A stretch of 38,731 nucleotides of DNA from Clostridia bacterium (GCA_017550745.1 JAFZOG010000071.1:1-38731); one strand, 5' to 3'; positions 1 to 7,675 are shown, counted from the stretch's first letter. Numbers and translations: made by a program. Notes: a model not told the origin generated them from the letters alone.

Positions 1-102
1 CACAGTCTCAAGCTTTTAACTCATTTCAGAATTAACTGTCTTTCTCCTCATTCTCTCTGTATCGTTTTCAAGATTCCCGCGCCCTCTCTTGAGCGCTTGG
101 TT

Positions 103-131
103 AGAATACCACATCATCCGCTCTATGTCAA
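103..131 (-). promoter_or_regulatory. Sigma-A promoter directed out of the left edge
   Basis: On the minus strand a perfect -35 box TTGACA (complement of 126-131) is followed, after exactly 17 bases, by TATTCT (complement of 103-108). It would transcribe leftward into a gene outside the window. The roughly 95 bases left of it contain a purine-rich GAGGAG stretch but no usable start codon, because the only nearby ATG is closed two codons later. The target gene is therefore not visible. Apart from this promoter and the one at 194-222, bases 1-321 show nothing recognisable; they are AT-rich. Confidence 0.6.
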
Positions 132-193
132 CTCCTTTTTTGAAATTTTTATACTTTGCATTTTCCCTGAAAATGTACATTTTTTCAGAAGCC

Positions 194-222
194 TTGCCAG
201 AAAAGATGAACAGTGTTATAAT
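194..222 (+). promoter_or_regulatory. Promoter of the DtxR-type regulator gene
   Basis: TTGCCA at 194-199, a 17-base spacer and TATAAT at 217-222, with a TG one base before the -10 (extended -10). The start codon is at 322, which leaves a leader of about 90 bases. No clear operator palindrome is seen around the -10. Confidence 0.7.
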
Positions 223-321
223 GAAAGAGGAATAAAGTTATACTCAAATTAAAACAGCTTTCAGGAAACTGAAAGAACCGTCGCGTTCAGGTCCGCGACA
301 GGCTGGGAAAGGCAGTATGAT

Positions 322-693
322 ATGAATATTCATGAATCCGCGGAAGACTATTTGGAAATGATTTTGATGCTTTGGGAAAAAAAGGGATATGTCCGATCGG
401 TGGATATTTCCCAGGCTTTGGGTGTTACAAAGCCATCCGTCAGTTTTGCCATGAAAAATCTGCGTCAGGACGGCTACATCATTGTGGATGAGCATAACGA
501 AATTTCCTTGACCGACAAGGGCATGGAAATCGCGCGGCGGATTTACGACCGGCATAAGGCCCTCACCAGTTTTTTGATTCAGCTTGGTGTGGACGAAGCT
601 GTAGCGAAGGAAGATGCCTGCAAAATCGAGCACGACATTTCAGAAGAAACGTTCCAGGCGGTGCTGAGGCAGCTCAAGGAAAACGTCAAATGA
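322..693 (+). CDS. DtxR/MntR-family metal-dependent repressor, short form
   Basis: Predicted iron- or manganese-responsive transcription factor of 123 residues. Residues 7-65 form the winged helix (recognition helix around TKPSVSFAMKNL, wing around 55-65) and residues 66-123 form the metal-binding dimerisation domain. Candidate metal ligands are D9, E12, H78, C100, E103 and H104. The stretch DACKIEHDIS matches the DtxR pattern with Cys, where B. subtilis MntR has Glu, so iron or a mixed specificity is possible. There is no SH3-like C-terminal domain, and the protein is about 20 residues shorter than MntR. It stands alone with its own promoter at 194-222 and a strong terminator behind it. No metal transporter is adjacent, so its targets lie elsewhere. 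The family call is firm; the metal is inferred. Confidence 0.88.
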   Translation: MNIHESAEDYLEMILMLWEKKGYVRSVDISQALGVTKPSVSFAMKNLRQDGYIIVDEHNEISLTDKGMEIARRIYDRHKALTSFLIQLGVDEAVAKEDACKIEHDISEETFQAVLRQLKENVK

Positions 694-705
694 TTCAGAA
701 AACAT

Positions 706-756
706 GGGCACGGAATCCCCGGCCGGTTCGACGGGATTCCGTGCCCTTTTCCTTTT
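706..756 (+). terminator. Rho-independent terminator after the DtxR-type gene
   Basis: A perfect 14-bp stem (706-719 with 733-746) and a 13-base loop are followed by TTTTCCTTTTT. It begins 12 bases after the stop codon at 693. On the other strand the stem is followed only by a weak T-rich stretch, so it may also help to end the convergent glycosyltransferase transcript. Confidence 0.88.
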
Positions 757-778
757 TGGAGTCATCATTTCTTTTCCG

Positions 779-1831
779 TCAGCCAAATTTCATCAGCCTA
801 TGTCCAAGCCTGTATGCGCTGACCAGCAGGCGCTTGCCCAATCCGGTGCGCCAGTGTGCCATATGTCCAACGGGGTGGCGGAGAATGGCTTTGTAAAACT
901 CTCCGTCCCATGTTTGGATGGAGCGCCACAGGTTTTCGTTCAGCATTTTGCTTTCTTCTGTATTGGCAATATGGTGCAGTGCACACAGCGACCAGATTTG
1001 CCCGGATACGTTATTGACCATGTACTGCCGAAGCCGTTTCGGCAGCTGGTTCAAGCTGGCCATGTGCCAGGAGGTGGCCATGGCTGTGATCATGTTTGTC
1101 AGCTGATCCAGCCGCTTGATCAGGTTCTTTTCGTTTACAGACTGATCTTCGCGGCCCACGTTGTAACCGTAGACGTTTTTATGCAGGTACAGGAGCTTTT
1201 TCACCCATGGCAGCGGCTGGTAAACGTATAGGTTGTCCTCGTAGAAGGTATGCTCCGGCAGGCTGTACTGATGCTCCCGCAGCAGCCCAACCCGATAGAC
1301 CAGGCAGTGAATGATGAACTGATTGGACAGGTTGAACCGCCGGCACTCCTCCCAAGTGAACAATTTCCCCTGGGGAAAAGGACCGGCATAACTGATGCTG
1401 AAAACCTGCCGTTCCTCGCCGTGGTCATATACATAATCATGCACCACCAGATCGGCTTGGTTTTCCTGGGCGGAATAGGCGCGAAGGAGGTCCAGCAGCG
1501 CTTTCAGCCCGTCTGCGTCCAGCCGGTCGTCGGAGTCCACCACCTTGAAGTAAATGCCCTTCGCTGTTTCGATTCCCCGGTTCAGGCCGGAGCCGTGGCC
1601 GCCGTTGGGCTGATGGATCACCCGTACGATGTCCGGATGCTCCTGCGCCAGGCGATCGGCGATGCTGCCTGTATCATCTTTTGAGCCGTCGTCCACCAGC
1701 AGCACGTCCATTTCCCTGCCTCCCACAAGCAGGCTTTTTACGGCCTCCTCCATATAAGCGGCGGAATTGTAGCAGGGCACCACCACAGTAAGCAGTTTAT
1801 TTTCGGATGCGATATCAGCGTTCTGCTGCAT
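779..1831 (-). CDS. Family 2 glycosyltransferase
   Basis: Inverting GT-A sugar transferase of 350 residues, predicted cytoplasmic because no membrane segment is seen. The N-terminal GT2 core has VVPCYNS, the nucleotide-binding DDGSKDDT, then NGGHGSGLNRGI, and the metal-binding DSDD in VVDSDDRLD. The C-terminal half is helical and rich in Trp and Tyr, with no further domain recognised. The frame stays open upstream to 1915, but the Shine-Dalgarno AGAGGGG lies 9 bases before the ATG at 1831, and that start places the GT2 core at the N-terminus as usual. The sugar donor and acceptor cannot be read from the sequence. There are no other glycan genes nearby, so it could decorate cell-wall polymer or a lipid. 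Confidence 0.88.
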   Translation of the reverse strand: MQQNADIASENKLLTVVVPCYNSAAYMEEAVKSLLVGGREMDVLLVDDGSKDDTGSIADRLAQEHPDIVRVIHQPNGGHGSGLNRGIETAKGIYFKVVDSDDRLDADGLKALLDLLRAYSAQENQADLVVHDYVYDHGEERQVFSISYAGPFPQGKLFTWEECRRFNLSNQFIIHCLVYRVGLLREHQYSLPEHTFYEDNLYVYQPLPWVKKLLYLHKNVYGYNVGREDQSVNEKNLIKRLDQLTNMITAMATSWHMASLNQLPKRLRQYMVNNVSGQIWSLCALHHIANTEESKMLNENLWRSIQTWDGEFYKAILRHPVGHMAHWRTGLGKRLLVSAYRLGHRLMKFG

Positions 1832-1867
1832 CAATACGTTCCCCTCTTCTCTCGCTTTGCAGGAAAG

Positions 1868-1896
1868 AATATAAAATAGAAATAACACATAATCAA
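1868..1896 (-). promoter_or_regulatory. Likely promoter of the glycosyltransferase gene
   Basis: On the minus strand TTGATT (complement of 1891-1896), a 17-base spacer and TATATT (complement of 1868-1873) lie about 37 bases before the start codon at 1831. An overlapping alternative, TTGGCA-17-TATTTC, exists slightly upstream. The DegV gene ends only 50 bases away, so cotranscription is also possible. Confidence 0.45.
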
Positions 1897-1945
1897 TATG
1901 CTGCCAAAACCCCATTGCTGCCCTGCGAGATAGAGCAGAATCGGC

Positions 1946-2827
1946 TTATTTGACCGCAACGGGCGAGAAGAAGAAAAGCGCCACAGCGCCGGGGCCGACG
2001 TGAGAGCCGGTGCCCGGTTCATAACAGCGGATGAGCACATCCTTGAGGTCGCGCTTTTTTCTGAGCTGATCGGCCAGGAAAAGCGCGTCCTGTTCACAGT
2101 CGCTGTGCGCGATGGCTACGATGTCCTGTTCCGTTTGGGGCGCGTTTTTATCGAATAGATCCGCCAGCGCCAGCAAGGATTTTTTACGCCCGATCACTTT
2201 GCCGCAGCTGACAATTTTCCCTTCCGAGTTTCCCATCAGCAGCGGTTTGATATTGGCAATGGAGCCGATGCGAGCGGTCAGGCCGGAAATGCGCCCGCCT
2301 TTATGAAGGAACATCAGGTCATCCACAGTAAAGAACTGGCACATGCGGCGTTTATTGCTCTCCGCCCATTCAGCCGTGGATTCCAGGCTTTCTTTTGCGG
2401 TACGCATCATGGACGCTTTCAAGGCAAAAATCCCCTCGCCAAAGGACGCGGCCAAAGTATCGACGATCCTGATGACCCGTCCGGGATACTTTTTCATCAA
2501 ATCCCCCGCAGCCTGAAGGGCGGATGCGCATGTTCCGCTGATACCGCTGGACATAGCCACATACAGGATATTTTTTCCGGCCTTAACGACAGGCTCGAAG
2601 GCCTGGATGAACTGGGCGCAGTTGACCATAGAGGTTTTAATGGGGCCGGTTGCGCGCAGCGACTCATAAAACGCGTGGGCGTCGAAAGGCTTCGTATCGT
2701 CATAAGCGGGCATCTCCCCCGCCTGCGTCAGGCAGGTCAGGGGAATGACTTCAATGTCGGCTTCATGCGCCAGGTCGGGGGTCAGGTTGGCGGAAGAATC
2801 CGTCATGATCGCATAGTCTTCCATCAT
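1946..2827 (-). CDS. DegV family fatty-acid-binding protein
   Basis: DegV/FakB-type protein of 293 residues. Characterised family members bind a fatty acid and present it to a FakA kinase for phospholipid synthesis. The N-terminus has the hallmark ITDSSANL-like motif (MTDSSANLTPDL), then the DegV core with SSGISGTCASAL, VDTLAAS, DLMFLHKGGRIS, KPLL, and a C-terminal PGTGSHVGPGAVALFF, which is a family signature around the lipid pocket. Length is typical. Three possible starts lie in a row (TTG 2830, ATG 2827, ATG 2824). The Shine-Dalgarno GGAAGG favours 2827, with 8 bases of spacing. A promoter at 2863-2891 precedes it. No FakA homologue is in the window. Confidence 0.9.
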   Translation of the reverse strand: MMEDYAIMTDSSANLTPDLAHEADIEVIPLTCLTQAGEMPAYDDTKPFDAHAFYESLRATGPIKTSMVNCAQFIQAFEPVVKAGKNILYVAMSSGISGTCASALQAAGDLMKKYPGRVIRIVDTLAASFGEGIFALKASMMRTAKESLESTAEWAESNKRRMCQFFTVDDLMFLHKGGRISGLTARIGSIANIKPLLMGNSEGKIVSCGKVIGRKKSLLALADLFDKNAPQTEQDIVAIAHSDCEQDALFLADQLRKKRDLKDVLIRCYEPGTGSHVGPGAVALFFFSPVAVK

Positions 2828-2862
2828 CAAGAATACCTTCCTTTTATCTGGTATCGGATTTC

Positions 2863-2891
2863 ATGTTAAAACATTTTTTCCATAAAGTCAA
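2863..2891 (-). promoter_or_regulatory. Promoter of the DegV gene
   Basis: On the minus strand TTGACT (complement of 2886-2891), a 17-base spacer and TAACAT (complement of 2863-2868) lie about 35 bases before the ATG at 2827. It is back to back with the plus-strand promoter near 2936. Confidence 0.55.
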
Positions 2892-2932
2892 GTAAACGGT
2901 CAGATGAATTGATGGCATTTCGTAAAGTGATG

Positions 2933-2941
2933 TGTTATAAT
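2933..2941 (+). promoter_or_regulatory. Extended -10 promoter of the DUF1836 gene
   Basis: TGTTATAAT at 2933-2941 is an extended -10 box. No good -35 box is found at 16-18 bases; the nearest is TTGATG at 2909, 21 bases away. It lies only 22 bases before the ATG at 2964, so the leader would be very short and would just include the Shine-Dalgarno site. Confidence 0.5.
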
Positions 2942-2963
2942 TGTGTCAGAAAGGAGGATGGGC

Positions 2964-3503
2964 ATGGTTGATAAAGATAAGCTGCGTGAAAAACTGCTGC
3001 AATGGGAGGACTTATTTCAGGATTATTCTCTGCCTACGTGGAATGATTTTCCTGCCCTTCCGCTGTATATGGATCAGGTCATTATCCTGTTGAACCGGTA
3101 TTTGGCGCTTTTGCCGGAGCAGGCAGAGCAAAAACAGATAACGCCTGCCATGGTCAATAATTATGTGAAGCTGAAAATCATCCCTCCGCCGCTAAAAAAA
3201 CGGTATAACCGGGTGCATCTGGCCTATCTCATGATCGTTTGCGTGTGCAAGCAGACGCTGAATACCAATGATATAAAAAAACTGATGCCCCTTTCACTGT
3301 CTGACGATGAGGTTCGCTGCGTTTATGAGGATTTTGCCAGCGCGTTCGGCAGTATCCAGGTGTATTTCCGCGCAGAAGTCCGCAAAGCCGTCGCGCCTGT
3401 TCTTTCAGACGAAAACGTGCCGGTGACGCATTTGCTGTTCCGCACCGCGGCAGCAGCCAACCTGACGAAACAGCTTACGGAAGAAATATTGCGGCTTGCA
3501 TAA
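2964..3503 (+). CDS. DUF1836 domain protein
   Basis: Protein of 179 residues and unknown function. The central part carries the DUF1836 hallmark: a helix-turn-helix-like stretch with MVNNYVKLKIIPPP, then KKRYNRVHLAYLMIVC and a Lys/Gln-rich helix. This resembles MerR-like recognition helices, so a DNA-binding role has been suspected for the family but is not proven. It is rich in hydrophobic helices, without signal peptide or membrane spans. The start at 2964 is chosen because AAAGGAGG lies 6 bases upstream; the GTG at 2943 and the ATG at 2958 are before or on the Shine-Dalgarno site. It is a monocistronic gene divergent from the DegV gene, with a hairpin cluster downstream. Confidence 0.82.
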   Translation: MVDKDKLREKLLQWEDLFQDYSLPTWNDFPALPLYMDQVIILLNRYLALLPEQAEQKQITPAMVNNYVKLKIIPPPLKKRYNRVHLAYLMIVCVCKQTLNTNDIKKLMPLSLSDDEVRCVYEDFASAFGSIQVYFRAEVRKAVAPVLSDENVPVTHLLFRTAAAANLTKQLTEEILRLA

Positions 3504-3625
3504 AAACCCGGATGATAACGAATAAAAGTGTCTTTATAGAGAAACGCAAATTCTCAAAGCGAAAGCAGCCGTAGTATGTTTTGTTTCCTGACCGGCAGCC
3601 GAAAACAACGACAAAAGCGATTACG

Positions 3626-3654
3626 AAAAAAGCGGGCGCCGATGCGGCGCCCGC
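3626..3654 (-). terminator. Terminator for the MATE gene
   Basis: Read on the minus strand, the left copy of the GC-rich palindrome (3632-3654) is followed directly by six T (complement of 3626-3631). It can terminate transcripts from the MATE gene that ends at 3834. The right copy (3791-3813) lies nearer to that gene but has no T tract on either strand. Confidence 0.7.
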
Positions 3655-3813
3655 ATAGATTGTCGAAAAACACCTGGGATGCATCGAAGGGCCGCAGCCC
3701 TTCGATTACAATCCGCAGGCGGCGTGTACGTCGCCGAGGAGCAACAGAATGTTGCTTCCGCTATCGAAAATACTTTTTCCGACAGCCTCAGCGGGCGCCG
3801 ATGCGGCGCCCGC
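3632..3813. repeat. Cluster of five hairpins bounded by two identical palindromes
   Basis: The same 23-base palindrome (9-bp arms GCGGGCGCC and GGCGCCCGC around GATGC) occurs at 3632-3654 and at 3791-3813. Between them lie a 9-bp stem with a CGCA loop (3684-3705), a GGCGGC/GTCGCC stem (about 3719-3735) and GCAACA-GAA-TGTTGC (3741-3755). TGTCGAAAAA after the first palindrome and TTTTTCCGACA before the second are near inverted repeats. This looks like a REP/BIME or MITE-type element between the DUF1836 gene and the convergent MATE gene. The gap 3504-3833 holds no credible gene. Confidence 0.7.
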
Positions 3814-3833
3814 AAATCATTTGATACTGTGCG

Positions 3834-5282
3834 TCAAACCTTCTTGTCCTTCCATTTCCCGCTGGCAAAGCGCGGATAGAAGAAAGCAAAGCGCAGCACA
3901 ATTTCAGACAGGCCGAAGATCCATGTGCCGGTCAGCCCAAGATGCAGCACGTTCACGGCAATGAAGCCCATGATAGGCCGCACCACAGACACACAGACGG
4001 TGGCAATCATCGCCACATAGAGGTTATCCCCCGCGCCGCGAAGAGAACCGGACAGCACAACGCTGCTGGTCTGGAAGGGCTGGATGGCGGCGAGCACCAG
4101 CATCGTGCTGGCTGCGTAAGAAACCACCACATCCGCATTTGGGGTATTTTCCCCGATGAACCAATCAGCGATATGGTATCGGAACGCCACGATCAGCACA
4201 CCCAATACGATGGAAATCATCACCGCGAAGCGCTGGCTGATTTTCCCGTATAGCATCGAAAGGTCAGCCCGGTTCCGGCCCAGGTTCTGGCCCACAAGGG
4301 AGGTTGCCGCCACGCCCAGGCCATCGCCGAAGGTGAAGGTAATGGAGAGCAGCTGCATGCATATCTGATTGGCAGCATACATGACCGTGCCCAGCGAAAA
4401 CAGAATGCGGGCATACACGAAAAACCCGAATCGCACGCCAAACTGCTCAACAGCTGCGTTGCCGCCCACCTTCACGATGGAGCGCATGCTCTCTTTGTCA
4501 AAACGCCAGGAATCGCGGAGGGACAAATGCAGATAACCCTTATATTTTCCGGAAGCTGCCACAGTAGCCAGCGCCAGCAGGAAGCCCGCCACCATGCCGA
4601 TTGCGGAGGCTAAAGCCGCGCCGCGGACCTCCATGCGCGGAAATCCCAAATGACCGCCGATCAGGCAGTAGTTAAAGAACACGTTGATCAGGTTGCTTGC
4701 CATGTTCACCCACATGGTGATCCTGGTTTTTCCGATCCCGCGCTGAGCCGCGCAGATGCACATGGACAGCGCGTTTAAAGGCAGCGCGTAGGTCATGATA
4801 CGGAAATAATCCACCGCGTCGGCAAACACTTTTTCGCTTTCCGCCGTATCACCGCCCGCCAGCCGCATGAGCGGCTCAGCAAACGCAACGGCAATCAGCA
4901 TCAGCACGACAGACAGGCCCGCGGCCAGCATCAGCGCGTTGCGAAGGGTGGCATTGGCGTCCGCCTGCCTTTCCTCCCCTTTCCGGCGGGCCACGATGGC
5001 GGTCACGCCTACGTTCAGCGCAAAAAACAGGCTCAGCAGCAGCATCCGTGGCTGGGTGGGAAGCCCAACGGAAGAAAGCGCTTCCGCCCCCAGCTCATTG
5101 CCCACCATCATGGTGTCCACCGAGCCGATCAGGCTCATGAGCACCATTTCAACGATCGAGGGCAGCGCAATGCGTATCACGTCCCGGTATGCTGTTTTTC
5201 CGTCCGGCAATTCACCCAGACGGTGTTCCCGCTTCACCAGATATTCCGGGGCCAGCAGGCGCTTGATCACATTCCCTTGCAT
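3834..5282 (-). CDS. MATE family efflux transporter
   Basis: Multidrug and toxic-compound extrusion antiporter of 482 residues, a normal length, driven by Na+ or H+. It has twelve hydrophobic segments in two homologous halves. The N-terminal half carries ALPSIVEMVLMSLIGSVDTMMVG and the typical QPRMLLLSLFFALNVGVTAIVARRKG; the C-terminal half carries AANQICMQLLSITFTFGDGLGVAATSLVGQNLG, a MATE hallmark. About 35 polar residues precede the first membrane span. The Shine-Dalgarno AAAGGAG lies 12 bases before the ATG, which is long, but no better start exists. A promoter is seen at 5324-5352. Substrate is unknown. Confidence 0.93.
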   Translation of the reverse strand: MQGNVIKRLLAPEYLVKREHRLGELPDGKTAYRDVIRIALPSIVEMVLMSLIGSVDTMMVGNELGAEALSSVGLPTQPRMLLLSLFFALNVGVTAIVARRKGEERQADANATLRNALMLAAGLSVVLMLIAVAFAEPLMRLAGGDTAESEKVFADAVDYFRIMTYALPLNALSMCICAAQRGIGKTRITMWVNMASNLINVFFNYCLIGGHLGFPRMEVRGAALASAIGMVAGFLLALATVAASGKYKGYLHLSLRDSWRFDKESMRSIVKVGGNAAVEQFGVRFGFFVYARILFSLGTVMYAANQICMQLLSITFTFGDGLGVAATSLVGQNLGRNRADLSMLYGKISQRFAVMISIVLGVLIVAFRYHIADWFIGENTPNADVVVSYAASTMLVLAAIQPFQTSSVVLSGSLRGAGDNLYVAMIATVCVSVVRPIMGFIAVNVLHLGLTGTWIFGLSEIVLRFAFFYPRFASGKWKDKKV

Positions 5283-5323
5283 GAGTCAGTGTTTCTCCTT
5301 TGCTTCCAGTAAAATACACACAA

Positions 5324-5352
5324 ATTGTATCACACGACATGATAGATAACAA
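5324..5352 (-). promoter_or_regulatory. Promoter of the MATE gene
   Basis: On the minus strand TTGTTA (complement of 5347-5352), a 17-base spacer and TACAAT (complement of 5324-5329) preceded by TGA, giving the extended -10 TGATACAAT. The same extended -10 recurs before the peptidoglycan-binding-repeat gene (9642-9650). Confidence 0.6.
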
Positions 5353-5404
5353 TCCCATTTTTAAGTGTTCTTCTCCAAATCAATCATATTCATTCATAAA
5401 AGCC

Positions 5405-5433
5405 TTGCGTTCCGGCCGGGTTTGCCTTATCAT
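5405..5433 (+). promoter_or_regulatory. Possible promoter of the secreted phosphatase gene
   Basis: TTGCGT at 5405-5410, a 17-base spacer and TATCAT at 5428-5433, about 33 bases before the start codon at 5466. The match is moderate. Confidence 0.4.
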
Positions 5434-5465
5434 ATGGTATAGAAAAGAAACGGAGGGTTTTGAAA

Positions 5466-6611
5466 ATGAAGAAGCCGCTTTCTGCGCTCCTCGCCTTCTG
5501 CCTGGCCCTGAGCATCGCAATGCCTGTCCTGTCAGAAGCCGGGGTCCCGATCACCGTGACGGGCATTCAGAAATACGGCAACCTGGAGCTTTCCGTCACC
5601 GGCACCGAGTTTCTTGCCATGGGTTATGACTACGGCGACATCGTCACGGTGACCATCAACGGCCAGGAGATGGATATGCCCGTGGGGTCAAACTATTCCG
5701 ATGTAGACCAGGGCAGCATGATCTGCCGCGTGGTGGTCAAGCCCGACACCAACGAGGATTACCTGATCCTGGCAATCAACATGGGGGACCTGGCCACTGC
5801 CGTCCTGATTGCCGAAAAGGAAAAAATCGAAGCCGATCCCGGCTATGTGTGGAACTACAAGGTAGATCAGCCCGTGCCGGTAGGCTTTGCCATGAAGGAA
5901 AAGGGCGGTTATTACGATCAGTGGGTGATGCATCAGCTGGTGCGCAGCGAAAAACGCGAAGATTATCCGGATCTGTCCGATATGGAATTTGCCAACTTCC
6001 GCGTGATCGCCACCACCGGTATGGGAGAAGGCAAGCTGTACCGTTCCTCTTCTCCCGTGAATCCTGAAATCAACCGAAATCATGAAGCCGATGCCGCCGC
6101 CGCGGACGCCGGTGTGCGCACCTTCATCAATCTGGCTGACAATGACGAAACCATGAAAAACTATGAAGGCTATGCCGATTCCTATTACGCGGGGCAGAAC
6201 ATCATCGCCCTGAACCTGGGCATCGACTTCTCAGCGGATGATTTCAAAGAGGGGTTAAAGGAAGGCTTCCGCTTCATCGCCGCCAACGAAGCGCCTTATC
6301 TGTTGCACTGCAACGAGGGCAAGGACCGCGTAGGCTTTGCTGCCGCCGTGCTGGAAGCGCTGGTGGGCGCGACCGCCGAGGAAATCATCGCTGACTATAT
6401 GGTGACTTATTATAACTTTTACGGCGTGCAGCCCGGCACCGTGCAGTACGACGTCATCAGCGCCAGCAACATTCAAAAGAGCCTGGCCGCCGCGTTTGAA
6501 ATGGATTCCATCTTTGACGGCGATTTGCAGGCCGCCGCGGTCAAATATCTTTCGGATATCGGCCTGAGCGCCGAGGAAATCGCCGCTGTGCAGGCAAATC
6601 TGGGGCAGTAA
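5466..6611 (+). CDS. Secreted tyrosine-phosphatase-like protein with SAM-hydrolase-C-like N-domain
   Basis: Predicted exported protein of 381 residues. Residues 1-25 are a signal peptide. Residues 28-125 resemble the small C-terminal beta-barrel domain of the SAM hydroxide adenosyltransferase (DUF62, fluorinase-like) family: ITVTGIQKYGNLEL, GDIVTVTINGQ, PVGSNYSDVDQG and ILAINMGDLA. The catalytic N-terminal domain of that family is absent. Residues 175-381 form a cysteine phosphatase domain with P-loop HCNEGKDR (C282, R288, the CX5R signature) and upstream YRSSSP and FINLADN motifs typical of bacterial PTP-like enzymes. The ATG at 5466 is chosen over the TTG at 5460 because GGAGGG sits 8 bases before it. 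The substrate could be a phosphoprotein, a phosphoinositide or phytate-like compound. The phosphatase call is good; the N-domain match is by eye. Confidence 0.8.
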   Translation: MKKPLSALLAFCLALSIAMPVLSEAGVPITVTGIQKYGNLELSVTGTEFLAMGYDYGDIVTVTINGQEMDMPVGSNYSDVDQGSMICRVVVKPDTNEDYLILAINMGDLATAVLIAEKEKIEADPGYVWNYKVDQPVPVGFAMKEKGGYYDQWVMHQLVRSEKREDYPDLSDMEFANFRVIATTGMGEGKLYRSSSPVNPEINRNHEADAAAADAGVRTFINLADNDETMKNYEGYADSYYAGQNIIALNLGIDFSADDFKEGLKEGFRFIAANEAPYLLHCNEGKDRVGFAAAVLEALVGATAEEIIADYMVTYYNFYGVQPGTVQYDVISASNIQKSLAAAFEMDSIFDGDLQAAAVKYLSDIGLSAEEIAAVQANLGQ

Positions 6612-6629
6612 TAAGGATACCGCAAAAGA

Positions 6630-6664
6630 ACGTCAGGGGTTCTAAATGCCCCTGGCGTTTTTTT
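6630..6664 (+). terminator. Terminator of the phosphatase gene
   Basis: A 10-bp stem (6630-6639 with 6649-6658, one G-U pair) and a 9-base loop, followed by a seven-T tract. It lies between the convergent phosphatase and spoIID-type genes, 19 bases after the first stop codon. Confidence 0.88.
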
Positions 6665-6670
6665 GCGCCC

Positions 6671-7675
6671 TTACCAGAGCTTTTCCACCGTCACGCCGTT
6701 GAAGTAATACACCACGATTTCTTCAGCGGTCTTACCTTCCTCCGCCATGCCGTAAGCGCCCCACTGCGGCATGCCTACCCCGTGTCCATAGCCCTTTCCG
6801 GAAAAAACCACCTTTCCGTCCTGCACGTCGATATCAGTGATCAGGGTGGAGCGCAGCTTCGTTGCGTCCAGGGCCAAACGAAGCTCCGGCGCGGAGACAC
6901 TTTCGCCGTTGACCCGCAGCGTCACAGCGCGTCCGCTTTCCCCTTTCTTTCCAATTTCGACGCTGGAGATCTGCCGGATGTCCTTTACGCCGATCTTTCC
7001 CAGGGCTTCAATCATTTCCCGCTCCGCAAACGCCGCCCGCCATTCCCGGGTATCCTCCGGAGCCTGGGCGCTTTCCCGGCCTTGGGTCACCTTTGTGTAG
7101 CCCGGTTCTTCCTTCTCATAGTTCAGCCCTTCCACTGCCCGCTCCGTCGCGCCGCCGGAATGCGCGTGAAACCAGGCATACGGAAATTCGCCATGATAGG
7201 AAAGGACCATTCCCCGGGTTTCCGCCACCGCCTGCTCCACACGCTCGTTGACGCCGGTGGCGTCATACGCCTGCGCCTCCTCAACGTCAGTGGAAATATC
7301 CGCGCCGTGGTACTTGCTTTCCTTTTCCGTGCAGAATTTCAGCACGAAGGTGCGGGCCAGGATCGCCTGGGCTTTCAGCGCTTCCATAGGCCAATCGTTT
7401 TTCATTTCACCCGCGACAACGCCCAGCAGATAGGTTTCCAAATCCATCTCTTTCGTTTCTTCCTCATCCACTTGGTACACCCGCAGCAGCGGTACTCCGT
7501 CTTTGTTGAGGGCCAGCTTTTCCGGCAGGGGAGGCAGATTGTCTGCCTGCCGGTTTTCTGTATGGTCAGCATCCTTCCCCTCCTCCGCTCCGCCGGCGCT
7601 TCCGCAGCCGCACAGCAGGATCGCCATCAGCAGGGCGAACAGGGCGCATACCGTTCTTTTTCCTTTACGATTCAT
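6671..7675 (-). CDS. SpoIID/LytB domain lipoprotein
   Basis: Membrane-anchored SpoIID-type lytic transglycosylase of 334 residues. In sporulating Firmicutes SpoIID cleaves glycan strands stripped of stem peptides during engulfment. The N-terminus is a lipoprotein signal with LLCGCG at the lipobox, then a charged Asp/Glu-rich linker. The SpoIID domain shows GEMKNDWPMEALKAQA (with the glutamate that is catalytic in the family), YAWFHAHSGGATE, and the C-terminal GYGHGVGMPQWGAYGMA and YYFNGV. Frame continues upstream to 7720, but the Shine-Dalgarno GGGGGA and the lipoprotein signal fix the start at 7675. It could be true SpoIID or a vegetative LytB-like paralogue. No spoIIIJ, murA or other sporulation genes are adjacent. 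Confidence 0.88.
   Translation of the reverse strand: MNRKGKRTVCALFALLMAILLCGCGSAGGAEEGKDADHTENRQADNLPPLPEKLALNKDGVPLLRVYQVDEEETKEMDLETYLLGVVAGEMKNDWPMEALKAQAILARTFVLKFCTEKESKYHGADISTDVEEAQAYDATGVNERVEQAVAETRGMVLSYHGEFPYAWFHAHSGGATERAVEGLNYEKEEPGYTKVTQGRESAQAPEDTREWRAAFAEREMIEALGKIGVKDIRQISSVEIGKKGESGRAVTLRVNGESVSAPELRLALDATKLRSTLITDIDVQDGKVVFSGKGYGHGVGMPQWGAYGMAEEGKTAEEIVVYYFNGVTVEKLW

Noticed and set aside
3632-3813. CRISPR-like array
   Set aside because: Only two copies of the palindrome exist, they are not regularly spaced, and no cas genes are present.
3576-3824. Small open frames on both strands across the hairpin array
   Set aside because: Translations consist of repeated Arg/Pro/Ala strings produced by the palindromes.
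5283-5465. Riboswitch upstream of the MATE gene
   Set aside because: The leader between the promoter and the start codon is only about 35 bases, too short for a known MATE-associated riboswitch.
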